Shown: piece by piece, positions 25,472 through 35,257 of the stretch | How the letters are laid out: every line of letters begins with the position of its first letter | Position numbering within the stretch: position 1 is the first letter of the stretch | Assembly (NCBI GenBank): GCA_017624835.1 | Contig: JAGAMG010000027.1 | Span: 1 to 56,204 of the forward strand | Origin: Lachnospiraceae bacterium | GTDB lineage: Bacteria; Bacillota; Clostridia; Lachnospirales; Lachnospiraceae | DNA length: 56,204 bases | Direction: 5' to 3' | Translations under genes and position numbers: made by a program | The notes under the pieces: generated by a model | The model's database searches: none | What the model was told of the DNA's origin: nothing | What the model saw: the letters and a program-made list of their open reading frames with translations, nothing else

Positions 25472-26200
25472 CTAATACTGACTCATCAAAACAACAATAC
25501 GATAAATTCCCTTAAATAGTCCTGCTACAAACAATAGATTGCACCATTTTCCAAATTCAGGCAATTTTACATACAGCTTCTCCCAACAGTCAAAGGCAAG
25601 TAACAAACCCATATATCCTATCAAAAATAACAGAAGATTATCTGCCGCAGGTATTATAAAAAGCAAAACCAATGCAAAAATTATCAAAGCCGCCGTTATT
25701 TTATGCCATTTTTCCAATACAAAGCATTGATTGAGTCTTGCAAAACCATACAACAAAATAAACAGGGGCCCCCATACCTGCAAAAGGGGAAGAAGCTTAT
25801 AAATATTCGTCCATGCCTCCCAAGTCCACAAAATCCCCATATCCCACAAGCGTCCGGCCCTCTCACCTGAAAAAAGCGAGATAATTTCAGCAAGACTTAA
25901 CGTAGGTACCATAGCCAGATACCCAATCAGTAAGCGCAAATAAGAATCCACGGAAAGCCACTTGCTTATACGGCAGGGCAAATATATCAAAAGTGCCAAC
26001 GCAACCATTCCCACCACATCCACCAGCATATCCAGAGGCATTCTCTGCTCCATGGTTTTGCCCAGCTTAAAGGTAAAAAACAGACCCACGCCCTCCGCTG
26101 TCTGCATATCATGCAAAGCCAAAAGACAGATTAGAAAAATGGCACCTATGAGCCCCAACTCTATGAAGTTTTTGCTTTTATTCCACTTTTCAAGCATCAT
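25472..26200 (-). CDS. Membrane protein of unknown function
   Basis: About 242 residues with six or seven membrane helices and no motif I recognise. The frame is open to 26269 from a TTG, which would overlap the upstream gene; ATG 26200 with AAGG nine bases upstream is preferred. It is shorter than the GT-C proteins around it and lacks an outer domain, so it may be an accessory or scaffold protein, or a flippase-like protein. Only its location connects it to glycan synthesis. Confidence 0.55.
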   Translation of the reverse strand: MMLEKWNKSKNFIELGLIGAIFLICLLALHDMQTAEGVGLFFTFKLGKTMEQRMPLDMLVDVVGMVALALLIYLPCRISKWLSVDSYLRLLIGYLAMVPTLSLAEIISLFSGERAGRLWDMGILWTWEAWTNIYKLLPLLQVWGPLFILLYGFARLNQCFVLEKWHKITAALIIFALVLLFIIPAADNLLLFLIGYMGLLLAFDCWEKLYVKLPEFGKWCNLLFVAGLFKGIYRIVVLMSQY

Positions 26201-26255
26201 CCGTACAAACCTTTTCTTTACTTCTAAATCTTTTCTTTCACACCCAAACCACTCA

Positions 26256-28160
26256 TCATTCTTCTGCAAAAAGATAGGCTAGCAGAACCGGAATGGTTAC
26301 CATCACAGGATAAGCATAACGCATATTTACTACCGGCCCTAAGAATAAGGTCAATAAATATAATGCAACCAATACACTTAAATACATTCTTTTTGGCTTT
26401 TTCAAATACAGATAAGAAAACAATGCCAATACCATCAGCCAGGTATAAAAGGCAGGCTTAAACAAAAGGGACAAAACCGGCCATCCATAATAACAGTTTC
26501 CATTCAAAATCTTTGCATAAAGGGACAACAAAGCCGGAAAATAAGATTTACTCTCTATTCCCGGAAATACATCCGACTCCGATGCATTAAAGGTATAGAG
26601 AAGTCCCAAATTAGAATCTTCACCATAGCCTAAGACCTCTGCATGGGATACATCATCCAAAAACCAATAGCCACTAGTAAGTGCCAGAAAGGCATCCAAA
26701 TATTCATTGGGATAACGCAGCCCAATTTTCATCCAATCCCGAAGCATCCCGGGAATATCATCCTTCCAGGCCTGATAACTGGTAACTGTAATATAAGCCT
26801 TTATGGTATCGGAAAGTGGTGGATTGTAATCATCCCAGGTTTCATCCGGTACATAATAATCAATCAAGCCCCACTCCTCTTCTGTCAGCTTATCGCCATG
26901 CCTCTGTCCCACTCTGCCCATTTGCTGTACAAACACGCTATACATTTCCATCTGACTGCCCTGTCCAGCATCCATCGCCACACGAAGTCCCGTTCTTCCG
27001 CCGATACCTCCTGCCACAATGGCAAGACACAATAATCCAATGTAAATTCGCTGTCCTTTTCCCCAAAAGACAATGTAAAAAATAGCAAAAATTGCGAAGG
27101 CATAAACCGCATTATTCCGAAAAAGCATGGCAAGCACACCGGACAGCACAGTGGCTATCCCCAAAAGCACCAGCTTTCCCTTGTCCTTGCTACTACCTGT
27201 ATCACTATTTTCCCAAAACCTTTGCTGCTCCCACAGCAGCAATACCAGCAAAAGAAAAAAAGCAGTAAATAAAATATCCTTCGTAGTACTCAAAGCCAGC
27301 ACCGGATGAATGGGCAATAGTCCATACAGGAACACCATTCCCTTTACCGGCCAGCGTTTCCCCGTCATACGTCCTACTACATTACAGGAATAAGCCAGCA
27401 CCCCGGACAATATTGCCATCTGGAATACACTAAACACTGCCATTCCCACTTCATAGGAGCCTATTGCTTCTCCCAATAAAAAGAAAATACGAATTAACAG
27501 CGTATGCAACAGGGGATGATGGTCATTAAACCATTCAAATCCCACATATGCCTCCTGAGACTGTCTGTGAAAATCATAGGACATAATAGCAGGATAATAG
27601 GCCAAAAACACAGGAATCCAACAGACAAAAATAACCAGCCAGCTAAGCAGGAAGGTTTTTCTTCCGCTTACCAACTCCATACCACACGCTCCGGCTTCTT
27701 CCTTGGTTTTTTCCTGCCATTTTTCCAACAGCACAAACCAAAGATTTATCAGCGGTAACAGCGCCACTGCCAATCCACCGGACATAAAAAATATCAAAAT
27801 TTTTCCCTTGATTCCCGGCAGCGTATTTCCCAATAGCCGCATCTGATACCCTAACAAAAAACTAAGGGACAACCAAAAACTAAAGCTTATGGAAAAAACA
27901 AATCTTCTTTTCTGCTTTTCTTTGCTCAGACCTTGATAATCCTTATTTAATCCACGCAAAAAATAACCCACCAGAACAAAGCTAAGAGGAGCCAAAGCAC
28001 TTTGGGTAAAGCCTTGCAAATTTTCCTGTCCGGCAAATCCCGCCATATTCAGCAGATAGCAGACCCCCAAACCGCCAAACAGTGTCAGCACTCCCCATAA
28101 TATATATTTTTTTGTATTTTCATTTCTCTTTTCTTTCACAAATCCAGCCTTTCCATCCAT
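26256..28160 (-). CDS. Large membrane protein, DUF6020-like
   Basis: 634 residues with about twelve membrane helices. A loop near residue 190 has MSYDFHRQSQEAYVG then FNDHHPLLHTLLIR. The Asp and the HHPLLHT motif are a GT-C-like signature also seen in the DUF6020 family of Clostridia. It probably handles a lipid-linked sugar. GTG at 28139 with AAGG eight bases upstream is an alternative start to ATG 28160. It is nine bases downstream of 28169-29284. Confidence 0.65.
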   Translation of the reverse strand: MDGKAGFVKEKRNENTKKYILWGVLTLFGGLGVCYLLNMAGFAGQENLQGFTQSALAPLSFVLVGYFLRGLNKDYQGLSKEKQKRRFVFSISFSFWLSLSFLLGYQMRLLGNTLPGIKGKILIFFMSGGLAVALLPLINLWFVLLEKWQEKTKEEAGACGMELVSGRKTFLLSWLVIFVCWIPVFLAYYPAIMSYDFHRQSQEAYVGFEWFNDHHPLLHTLLIRIFFLLGEAIGSYEVGMAVFSVFQMAILSGVLAYSCNVVGRMTGKRWPVKGMVFLYGLLPIHPVLALSTTKDILFTAFFLLLVLLLWEQQRFWENSDTGSSKDKGKLVLLGIATVLSGVLAMLFRNNAVYAFAIFAIFYIVFWGKGQRIYIGLLCLAIVAGGIGGRTGLRVAMDAGQGSQMEMYSVFVQQMGRVGQRHGDKLTEEEWGLIDYYVPDETWDDYNPPLSDTIKAYITVTSYQAWKDDIPGMLRDWMKIGLRYPNEYLDAFLALTSGYWFLDDVSHAEVLGYGEDSNLGLLYTFNASESDVFPGIESKSYFPALLSLYAKILNGNCYYGWPVLSLLFKPAFYTWLMVLALFSYLYLKKPKRMYLSVLVALYLLTLFLGPVVNMRYAYPVMVTIPVLLAYLFAEE

Positions 28161-28168
28161 CTAATTCA

Positions 28169-29284
28169 TCAGCCTAAAATACCGGTATTCTGCATCACAT
28201 CCACCAGCACCAGTATGCTGTAGCCGCAAGCGCATAGCTGCCAGATATTTACATACTTTTCCATCGCCGGAGCTTTTTTCAAAATCCCGGCAAGTAATGT
28301 ATCAATTAAAATTATCCCCAAAACCATAGTTCCAAAAGTAGCCCTGTCCGGATAATGGGGTGACAGCACCATGGCTCCATAGGATAATACCATCCCCAGC
28401 AACAGCAATATCTGACTCATGCATAGCTTTTCCTTATAATAGCATACCCAAACAAGCAAAAGAACTGCTACTAACATACATGTAGGAAATAAAAAGTCCA
28501 TTCCTGCCTGAAACATGGAAAAGAAACGCTCCTGCAAAGTCAAAAACAGCCCCTTATCCTCAATGGCATTGCTTCTCACAAAATTGCCCGGTGCCACTAT
28601 TACCATCACACTGCCTATCAGGGAGGTAAAGCCACCTGCATACATCCATAAAGGGGGCTTTCTTCTAAGGACAAATTTATGATACAAAATTACCAGCACT
28701 GCAACCACGCAGCAGGTTGGCCCCATATTTTCATTGCTCCAGCCCGTCATCAAGCCTAAAGGAAGCATTCCCATCGTAAGCCATACCCTAAATTTTTCAC
28801 CGGTCTGTTCCTCCGGCTTGTCCGCTACCTTTAAATAAGGCCACAAAAATAATAATATCCACACAGAGGAATAGATATAATTTACAAGCCCGGACTGCCA
28901 AAACATACTCATCTTGGTATTGGCATTTAAGGCTATCAGTAAGGACAGGGACAGTAGAAAGCATTTCGCATTTCTCTGCTTTGCAATGACACAAATCATA
29001 TATGACAACAGAAAGGTCATAATTACATTCAGAATATCCGCACCAAGCTCTCCCGTCATCAGGGTCAGCTGTAAAATCCCATGGGTAATGCTGCGACCAC
29101 CCCAATTCAGATAATGCCAGACCTGTCCCTCCAGCACATCCGAAAAGGTCTTAAGCGGTACCCCGGTAGCCAGATTGGTGGAATACCATTCATCATCCAT
29201 CATAAAAGGGACGCTGCAATGCGCTAAAAATATAAAAAATCCCAGCAGTACTATTCCTACCCAGCTTTTTCCTTTCATATCCAT
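28169..29284 (-). CDS. Membrane protein, DUF6056-like
   Basis: 371 residues with about ten membrane helices. After the first helix it has MMDDEWYSTNLATG and then HYLNWGGRSITHGIL. The acidic pair followed by a GGRxxxH motif resembles the DUF6056 and GtrII group of GT-C-like proteins. There is no large outer domain. It is the first gene of the minus-strand run that starts at the divergent promoter region 29285-29402. Confidence 0.65.
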   Translation of the reverse strand: MDMKGKSWVGIVLLGFFIFLAHCSVPFMMDDEWYSTNLATGVPLKTFSDVLEGQVWHYLNWGGRSITHGILQLTLMTGELGADILNVIMTFLLSYMICVIAKQRNAKCFLLSLSLLIALNANTKMSMFWQSGLVNYIYSSVWILLFLWPYLKVADKPEEQTGEKFRVWLTMGMLPLGLMTGWSNENMGPTCCVVAVLVILYHKFVLRRKPPLWMYAGGFTSLIGSVMVIVAPGNFVRSNAIEDKGLFLTLQERFFSMFQAGMDFLFPTCMLVAVLLLVWVCYYKEKLCMSQILLLLGMVLSYGAMVLSPHYPDRATFGTMVLGIILIDTLLAGILKKAPAMEKYVNIWQLCACGYSILVLVDVMQNTGILG

Positions 29285-29290
29285 CCTGCC

Positions 29291-29319
29291 TTGTGAAAAA
29301 ATATTGTAACAATTATACT
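29291..29319 (+). promoter_or_regulatory. Promoter for the third SGNH gene
   Basis: TTGTGA and TATACT with a 17-base spacer on the plus strand, about 84 bases upstream of the start codon. Its -10 overlaps the -10 of the minus-strand promoter in the same gap. Confidence 0.6.
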
Positions 29320-29340
29320 ATATATTTCCCCCGATTTCTA
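29312..29340 (-). promoter_or_regulatory. Promoter for the minus-strand membrane-protein run
   Basis: On the minus strand a perfect -10 TATAAT (29317-29312) lies 17 bases from a weak -35 TAGAAA (29340-29335). It shares four bases with the plus-strand -10, so both promoters cannot be occupied at once. Confidence 0.5.
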
Positions 29341-29402
29341 TGCTAAAATGTTTTTACTCAAATTACTTGAAAATTTGTTAAAAGCTTGAAAGGTTCTCCA
29401 TC

Positions 29403-30827
29403 ATGAAGAAAATATTACGTTCAAAAATATTATTACTGTTGGCTGTTTTTTTCGCCTTAGGTCTATTGGCTTGGATACTCTTTTTCGGCGTTATTTTTCC
29501 CAAGGATATGCGCCGGGATTTTAAACGTTTGTACTCCGAGGACTATGATACTGTGGTTCTTTCCATGTATCCCATGAACAATTGCCCGGAGGAACGTTAT
29601 ACCTACTGGCGTGGAATGGATGCGGTGGTAACGGAGCACGAAATCCCCAACCTTTTCACTCTGAAATGCTATTTAAAAATGTTGGGACACAAGGGAACTG
29701 TCACCAACGTTTATCTGGGGGTTCGCCCGGAGGAACTGGATGCTTCTGAGCTTGCTCCTTTGCTTTTGGCATATCCCGGCACCAAATTTGAAGTAATCCT
29801 GCCCCACCCTCAAATAGATTATTGGCTTTCTTTGTCCACTGAGGAATGCGACAATCTCTTGCAAACCTACCGGGATTTTATTCCACCCCTTTTAAATCAT
29901 TTTACCATTTCCCCCTATTTTTTCGGGGGCACAGAATGGCTTGTTTGCAATCCTGCCAACTATGAGGATACCTTCGAGACCACCCCTCAGGCTACGGAAA
30001 CCCTGATGCTTCACTCGGATGTGGATCATGAATTTGTAATCACCTCGGCTACCAAGCCATCCCCCACCGCACCAATTGATGCCTTGGCGGATTTGATTGT
30101 AACGTATCGGGAGCAGCCTGTAGAATACCCTGATTTATCCGATTGGAACATTGTCTTTCTAGGAGACAGCGTAATCGGCAATTATACCAATACCACCTCC
30201 ATTCCCGAGGTGGTAGGAGGACTTACCAAAGCCAATATTTACAATCTGGGGTTAGGAGGCGGCAGTGCTTCCAAATACCCGGAACGGGAGGATTATTCCC
30301 TGACAGATATTGTAAATGCTCTGGTTACCGCAAATCCCCAAGCACTTCCATCGGACAAGCAGGTATATACGGGCATGACAGAGCTTTTGGCAGACAACCC
30401 GCAAGGGGCATATTGCTTTGTCATCAACTATGGTTTAAACGATTATTTTGCAGGTGCCCCCATTGCCTCCGACGACCCCTACGACCGCTATACCTTCAGC
30501 GGCGGATACCGACAGGCCATACAGACACTAAGGGAAGCCTACCCGGATGCCTGTATTCTCCTTAACACCCCCAACTATACCGTAAACTTTAATTACGGCA
30601 TGGACTACCGCTTTGACCAGCAATCCACTATTGTGGATTATGTAAATACCTTGCAGGCATTGGCTAAGGAATTGAATGTGGGACTGCTTGACAATTATAA
30701 CGAACTGGGAATTACCAAAGAAAATTTTCCTTCCTATCTGGCAGACGGCTGCCATCCCAATGAAACAGGACGTTTCCTGATAGGAAAAAGAATCGCTCTC
30801 AAGCTGGATGAAATGCTTACAGAATAA
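29403..30827 (+). CDS. Two-domain membrane-anchored SGNH/GDSL protein
   Basis: 474 residues: N-terminal membrane helix (about 8-30), a first outer domain (about 40-230) with EWLVCNPANYED, and a C-terminal SGNH domain (about 240-474). The latter has VFLGDS with the catalytic Ser, YGLND, and DGCHPN with Asp-His near the end. It most probably acylates or deacylates a surface glycan. It is the longest of three SGNH paralogues in the window and reads against its neighbours from its own promoter. The ATG follows GAAAGG. Confidence 0.85.
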   Translation: MKKILRSKILLLLAVFFALGLLAWILFFGVIFPKDMRRDFKRLYSEDYDTVVLSMYPMNNCPEERYTYWRGMDAVVTEHEIPNLFTLKCYLKMLGHKGTVTNVYLGVRPEELDASELAPLLLAYPGTKFEVILPHPQIDYWLSLSTEECDNLLQTYRDFIPPLLNHFTISPYFFGGTEWLVCNPANYEDTFETTPQATETLMLHSDVDHEFVITSATKPSPTAPIDALADLIVTYREQPVEYPDLSDWNIVFLGDSVIGNYTNTTSIPEVVGGLTKANIYNLGLGGGSASKYPEREDYSLTDIVNALVTANPQALPSDKQVYTGMTELLADNPQGAYCFVINYGLNDYFAGAPIASDDPYDRYTFSGGYRQAIQTLREAYPDACILLNTPNYTVNFNYGMDYRFDQQSTIVDYVNTLQALAKELNVGLLDNYNELGITKENFPSYLADGCHPNETGRFLIGKRIALKLDEMLTE

Positions 30828-30852
30828 CAAAAAACATTGCAATAAATAAGAT

Positions 30853-30897
30853 AGCCGACAAGGGATATCGGATAATTCATCCTTTCCCAAGTCGGCT
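30853..30897. terminator. Intrinsic terminator between convergent genes
   Basis: AGCCGAC and GTCGGCT form a 7-bp stem around an inner weaker AGGGAT / ATCCTT pair. CATTTTATTATT follows on the plus strand and AT-rich sequence on the other side. It separates the SGNH gene (ends 30827) from the convergent gene ending at 30914. Confidence 0.65.
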
Positions 30898-30913
30898 CAT
30901 TTTATTATTATCT

Positions 30914-32512
30914 CTAATATCTCTGATATACTACCAAATCAGCATCCCTGCCAAGTTCTTCATATCCGGCATTCTGACACATTTGGTCAATTTCTCCACC
31001 ACTTACAGTACCGATATAACGATTTTGTAAGCTGTCAAAATTAGCAATAATATAATCCCGCATACAACAACTAATACCAAAGCCGTTCGGCAATCCATAA
31101 TACAGCTGCCACTTATTGGTAACACTCTGTCCATCAACCATGTCACTAAATACCCAAATAATAGCATTGTCATAATTGGGGATATTCTCTTCCACTAAAG
31201 TAAGCTTTTCGGCAAAGACTTCCTCCCATTCCTGCACCTGAGCCTGTCGACTCTCCTCTACAAAGGGCACCTGATAGTCATAGGGGTCTATCGCCATATA
31301 GCTGTAAAAATAAGCAAATACCACACCTATCAAAACAGCCTTTTTGTAGAATTTAGTGCGCATCAGACTAACTATAAAAACACCTGCTGCCATAAAGGTA
31401 AGCAAATGCTTGCTGCCTTCTGTAAGCTTATACATTAACAATAATGCAAACAACATTGCCACAAAGCTGAAGGCTAGATGGGCTTCGATGATTAGTATAT
31501 CTCTAAGATTTTTTTCCTCTGTATTTCTTTCACCCTTCCGCAGTTTCCCAAAATCTGCCACACTCTGCCAAAGAAGTACCAGCATCATTACCACATAACC
31601 GCTAAAGAATGCTCCTGAAGCCAGACCATCCTGAATACCACTGTTCATATGCTGCAAAAAGCCCAGTCCATTCCAATAAAGCTTTCCGAAAAAGTAACGG
31701 ATACCGCCCAAAAGTCCCTGCTCAAAAAAGGCAGTTACCCAATCTGTAAAAAATAACGGAGCAAAATATTCTGCTCCCAGATAATGCTTAATTAATATAT
31801 AGGTTACCCCTACCACACCGGAAACTGCCAGCGAGCCGATGATTCCCTGCCATTTGTTTTTCCGAATCCAGAATGCCATGGGCAACAGCATAAACACCAG
31901 CATATAGGGACGCATTAAGGTCAGAAGACCACTAAACACCAGCATCCAAGCAATCTTGCCATAGGATTCCTTTTGCAGAAAACTAATGGCAAGTCCGTAA
32001 AACAAAATTAAAAAGCTAAAACAGATAATTTCCGGCATTCCCGAAAGCATATAGCGCACAAAAGGTGTATACAGGAAAAATAACAGAGTTAATATCCCCA
32101 TCTGCTTCCAAGTGGGCTTCACCAGCCATACAAATCCTGCCACAGCAATCGTCAATAACACGATATTACAAATAATGGGGGATAACATATTCCAACCAAA
32201 GACAAGCCCCCACAGTACCCAAGGGAATACCAGCACCGGGCTCCAGGCTGCATAGGAGAGCTTCAGCGCATGGCTTTCATTGAATCCAAAATATCCCTTG
32301 GGATATCCAAATTCCACCATTGCCTCCACCTGCTTATAATAAAACAATTCATCGTTCCACTCAGAGCCGGGCAGATACACCTCCCCAATGGACCTTCCCT
32401 GCATGGCGCAATAAACAACACAGCCTATAATGGGAAATAACCCGGCAAGTAAGGTTTTTAACAGCAAAACATATCGTTTATCTGCTTTCCACCAATTTAT
32501 AAACTTATCCAT
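30914..32512 (-). CDS. Multi-pass membrane protein, GT-C-like
   Basis: 532 residues with about eleven or twelve membrane helices. The first outer loop carries GSEWNDELFYYKQVEAMVE, with an acidic pair placed as in GT-C enzymes, and there is a short outer C-terminal part (about 420-532). No exact family is recognised. It follows a GtrB-like GT2 gene (32571-33509), so the two may form a lipid-carrier-dependent transferase pair. It is last in its transcript, ahead of a terminator. Confidence 0.65.
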   Translation of the reverse strand: MDKFINWWKADKRYVLLLKTLLAGLFPIIGCVVYCAMQGRSIGEVYLPGSEWNDELFYYKQVEAMVEFGYPKGYFGFNESHALKLSYAAWSPVLVFPWVLWGLVFGWNMLSPIICNIVLLTIAVAGFVWLVKPTWKQMGILTLLFFLYTPFVRYMLSGMPEIICFSFLILFYGLAISFLQKESYGKIAWMLVFSGLLTLMRPYMLVFMLLPMAFWIRKNKWQGIIGSLAVSGVVGVTYILIKHYLGAEYFAPLFFTDWVTAFFEQGLLGGIRYFFGKLYWNGLGFLQHMNSGIQDGLASGAFFSGYVVMMLVLLWQSVADFGKLRKGERNTEEKNLRDILIIEAHLAFSFVAMLFALLLMYKLTEGSKHLLTFMAAGVFIVSLMRTKFYKKAVLIGVVFAYFYSYMAIDPYDYQVPFVEESRQAQVQEWEEVFAEKLTLVEENIPNYDNAIIWVFSDMVDGQSVTNKWQLYYGLPNGFGISCCMRDYIIANFDSLQNRYIGTVSGGEIDQMCQNAGYEELGRDADLVVYQRY

Positions 32513-32570
32513 ATATGGATTCCTTTCTCATTTGGACTCCTTTAAACGGATTCCGCTAACATATTCCGTT

Positions 32571-33509
32571 TTATCTGGGCTCTTCAATATTCAATCTTTC
32601 CCTGATTACATATTGAGGAGAATTATTCATACTGATATAAATACGACCGATATACTCTCCTATTAACCCCAGCATTACCATAATCATTCCGCCAAAGAAA
32701 ACAATGGCAGCCATGGTGGAGCTAAATCCCATGGGTACATTGGGATTTAGCAGCCTTTTGATAATCGTGTAAAGTCCATACAAAAATCCTACACAGGCGG
32801 AGCCGCCACCTATTACCGTAGCAATACGCAGTGGCTTTACGGAAAATGCGGTAAATCCGTTAAACCAAAGCCCCAAAAGCTTTTTTAAGGTATATCCGGA
32901 GGCACCTTCCTCCCGCTCCCTGTGCTGCACCATTACATTGGTAATGCTCTTGGTAGCACGCAACACCAGACCAATTACATAGGGGTAGGAATTTTCATAA
33001 CGAATCATATCCTCCACCACAAATCTTTTCACCGCAAAATAACTGGAAACATATAATTCCTTGGGCTTATCCAGCATGATTCGAAGCATTAATTCATTTA
33101 CCTTGCTTCCCAGATTACGAAATGTGGAATGTTGCTTATGGTCATACTTGGCATAAACAGCATCATAGCCCTCCTCCAACTTTGAAAGAAGCTTATCCAC
33201 TTCATCCGCAGGAGTTTGACCATCATCATCCAGACATACCACATACTCACCGTCCGAATGACGCAGTCCTGCCATTAGGGCAGAATGCTGACCAAAATTT
33301 CTTGCAAAATTAATCCCCTTAATATTTTCATTTGCTTCACAGAGCTTACGAATGACTCCCATGGTATTGTCAGGGGAACAATCGTTTATCAAAAAGATAT
33401 CGTACTCATACTCTGTCAATTGCTTCATTTTGTCCTGAATTTCCGTTATCACATGGGGCAATGTATGCTCCGAACGATAACAGGGAATTACAAAACTTAC
33501 TTTTTTCAT
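32571..33509 (-). CDS. GtrB-like polyprenyl-phosphate glycosyltransferase (GT2)
   Basis: 312 residues: GT-A domain (VSFVIPCYRSEHT, LINDCSPDNT, and donor-binding DDD of VVCLDDDGQTP) and two C-terminal membrane helices (about 228-295). This matches GtrB/ArnC proteins, which load a sugar on undecaprenyl phosphate. The donor may be one of the activated amino-sugars made by the next two genes upstream (33551-35214), with which it is co-oriented. Confidence 0.85.
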   Translation of the reverse strand: MKKVSFVIPCYRSEHTLPHVITEIQDKMKQLTEYEYDIFLINDCSPDNTMGVIRKLCEANENIKGINFARNFGQHSALMAGLRHSDGEYVVCLDDDGQTPADEVDKLLSKLEEGYDAVYAKYDHKQHSTFRNLGSKVNELMLRIMLDKPKELYVSSYFAVKRFVVEDMIRYENSYPYVIGLVLRATKSITNVMVQHREREEGASGYTLKKLLGLWFNGFTAFSVKPLRIATVIGGGSACVGFLYGLYTIIKRLLNPNVPMGFSSTMAAIVFFGGMIMVMLGLIGEYIGRIYISMNNSPQYVIRERLNIEEPR

Positions 33510-33550
33510 ACTTTTTATTCCTTTTTATCTACTTATACTGTCATAAGGTG

Positions 33551-34087
33551 TTAAACTTGCGCCGTATTCACTGCCGCCATCCGGACTACATCACAATACA
33601 CACCATCGATACAGACATCATCCTTTAAATAGCCTTCCTGCACAAATCCCGCCTTTTCATAGCTACGGATTGCCTGTGCATTTCCCGCAAGCGCACGAAG
33701 ATATACCCGATGTAACTTTTCTTCTTCAAAACAGTAACGTAACATCAGCCTTGCAGTGGCAGTGCCAACTCCTCTGCCTCTGGCATCCTCTTCTCCTATA
33801 AAGATTCCGTACTCCGCTTTATGATGTTGTCTGTCAATGTCCCTGATATACACGGTTCCCAACGGCCTATCTGTAGCCAAATCACAAATAATCAACTGTA
33901 CCACATGCCCGGTTTCCACCTGAGTACGAATCCAATTTTCATGGCTTTCTCTGGTAAACAATGCTTGGTAGATAAAATTCTTACGAACAAAGTCGCTATT
34001 ACGCCAGCGTACAATTTCGTCCGTGTCCTCCCAGGTCATGGGACGCAGATAAATTCCTGCTGCTTGGTCAAAATATTTTTCCTTCAT
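33551..34087 (-). CDS. GNAT-family sugar N-acetyltransferase, PseH- or WecD-like
   Basis: 178 residues with a full GNAT fold: LRPMTWEDTDEIVRWRN near the start, the acetyl-CoA loop ARGRGVGTATA, and the C-terminal NAQAIRSYEKAGF. It would acetylate an amino-sugar nucleotide. Two roles fit: PseH in the pseudaminic acid pathway, otherwise missing from the window, or acetylation of the product of the adjoining transaminase (34105-35214). I chose ATG 34087 over GTG 34099. It lies 17 bases after the transaminase, which slightly favours the second role. Confidence 0.8.
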   Translation of the reverse strand: MKEKYFDQAAGIYLRPMTWEDTDEIVRWRNSDFVRKNFIYQALFTRESHENWIRTQVETGHVVQLIICDLATDRPLGTVYIRDIDRQHHKAEYGIFIGEEDARGRGVGTATARLMLRYCFEEEKLHRVYLRALAGNAQAIRSYEKAGFVQEGYLKDDVCIDGVYCDVVRMAAVNTAQV

Positions 34088-34104
34088 ATCCACACACACG
34101 CCTT

Positions 34105-35214
34105 CTATTTGCCCTTGTATGCATTACAAAGATTAATGACTCTCTCCACCTCATCCTCACGCATTCCCGGGAATAAGGGCAGAGTCACACAATGGGATGC
34201 CAAATATTCTGCATTGGGGCAATCCCCTTCTTTATATCCCAGATGGGCATAAGCCTTTTGGAGATGGCAGGGAACGGGATAATGCATATTACACTCCACA
34301 TTTGCTTCTGCCATATAATTTACAAAATCATCATGATCCGGCACTGTAATTACAAACAAATGATACACCGGCTTGGTATTCTCAGGATGCTTTTGCATGG
34401 TTATCAAGGGATTGGTAATCTCTCTGATATAACGTTCTCCAATCTCCTGACGTCTGCGGGTCCATTCCGGTAAATACTTCAGGCTGACACTGAGCACTGC
34501 TCCCTGAACACCCTCCAAACGATAATTATATCCGATTTCATCATGATAATAACGAACATCACAGCCCTGATTCTTTAAACGGGTCATGTGACGGAAATAT
34601 TCTTCTTTATCACAGGTTACACTTCCACCTTCACCAAAGGCATACAGATTCTTACCCGGATAAAAGCTAAAGCAAGCCATTTCTCCCAGCGTTCCAACAT
34701 TTCTGCCATCATACTGCGCACCATGGGATTGGGCACAATCCTCCACCACAAAAAGACCATGCTTGTCTGCAATTTCCTTTACTTTAGAAAACTCAAAGGG
34801 CTGTCCATAGAGATGCACACCTATGATTCCTTTGGTTCGCGGAGTAATCTTGGCTTCAATTGCCTCCGGATCAAGTTCCCAGGTATCCGCAGTACAATCC
34901 ACAAATACAGGGGTTGCTCCCGTGTAGCTGACACCCCAAGCAGTTGCAATATAGGTATTGGCAGGTACAATTACCTCGTCCCCTGCACCTACTCCCAATG
35001 CCAGCATGGCACAATGAAGTGCGGATGTACCGTTATTTACCCCCACTGCATACTTAGTTCCTACATAAGCTGCAAATTCCTCATCAAATTTATCTGCATA
35101 CTTTCCACCGGAAAAAGCAGTTTCCTTACAAACTGTTTCTATTGCCTGTAAATACTCATCCTTATGGGCTTCATAATCCCTGGTCAGGTCAATTCGCTTA
35201 ATATGCTCTGCCAT
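34105..35214 (-). CDS. DegT/DnrJ/EryC1/StrS-family sugar aminotransferase
   Basis: 369-residue PLP enzyme that transfers an amino group to a keto sugar nucleotide. It has NNGTSALHCAMLALGVG, GDEVIVPANTYIAT, VVEDCAQSHGA and FSFYPGKNLYAFGEGG with the PLP lysine. It is not PseC (39581-40777) or WecE (10186-11316) and resembles the QdtB/FdtB/VioA group acting on dTDP-keto-6-deoxy sugars. No ketoisomerase is present, so a 4-amino product (VioA-like, Qui4N) is more likely than 3-amino. ATG 35214 has AAAGGA upstream; the frame is open to 35286 but that part overlaps the next gene. Confidence 0.85.
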   Translation of the reverse strand: MAEHIKRIDLTRDYEAHKDEYLQAIETVCKETAFSGGKYADKFDEEFAAYVGTKYAVGVNNGTSALHCAMLALGVGAGDEVIVPANTYIATAWGVSYTGATPVFVDCTADTWELDPEAIEAKITPRTKGIIGVHLYGQPFEFSKVKEIADKHGLFVVEDCAQSHGAQYDGRNVGTLGEMACFSFYPGKNLYAFGEGGSVTCDKEEYFRHMTRLKNQGCDVRYYHDEIGYNYRLEGVQGAVLSVSLKYLPEWTRRRQEIGERYIREITNPLITMQKHPENTKPVYHLFVITVPDHDDFVNYMAEANVECNMHYPVPCHLQKAYAHLGYKEGDCPNAEYLASHCVTLPLFPGMREDEVERVINLCNAYKGK

Positions 35215-35257
35215 GGTTTTCATCCTTTCTGATTCCATTTCTATCTTTTCGTTCTGC

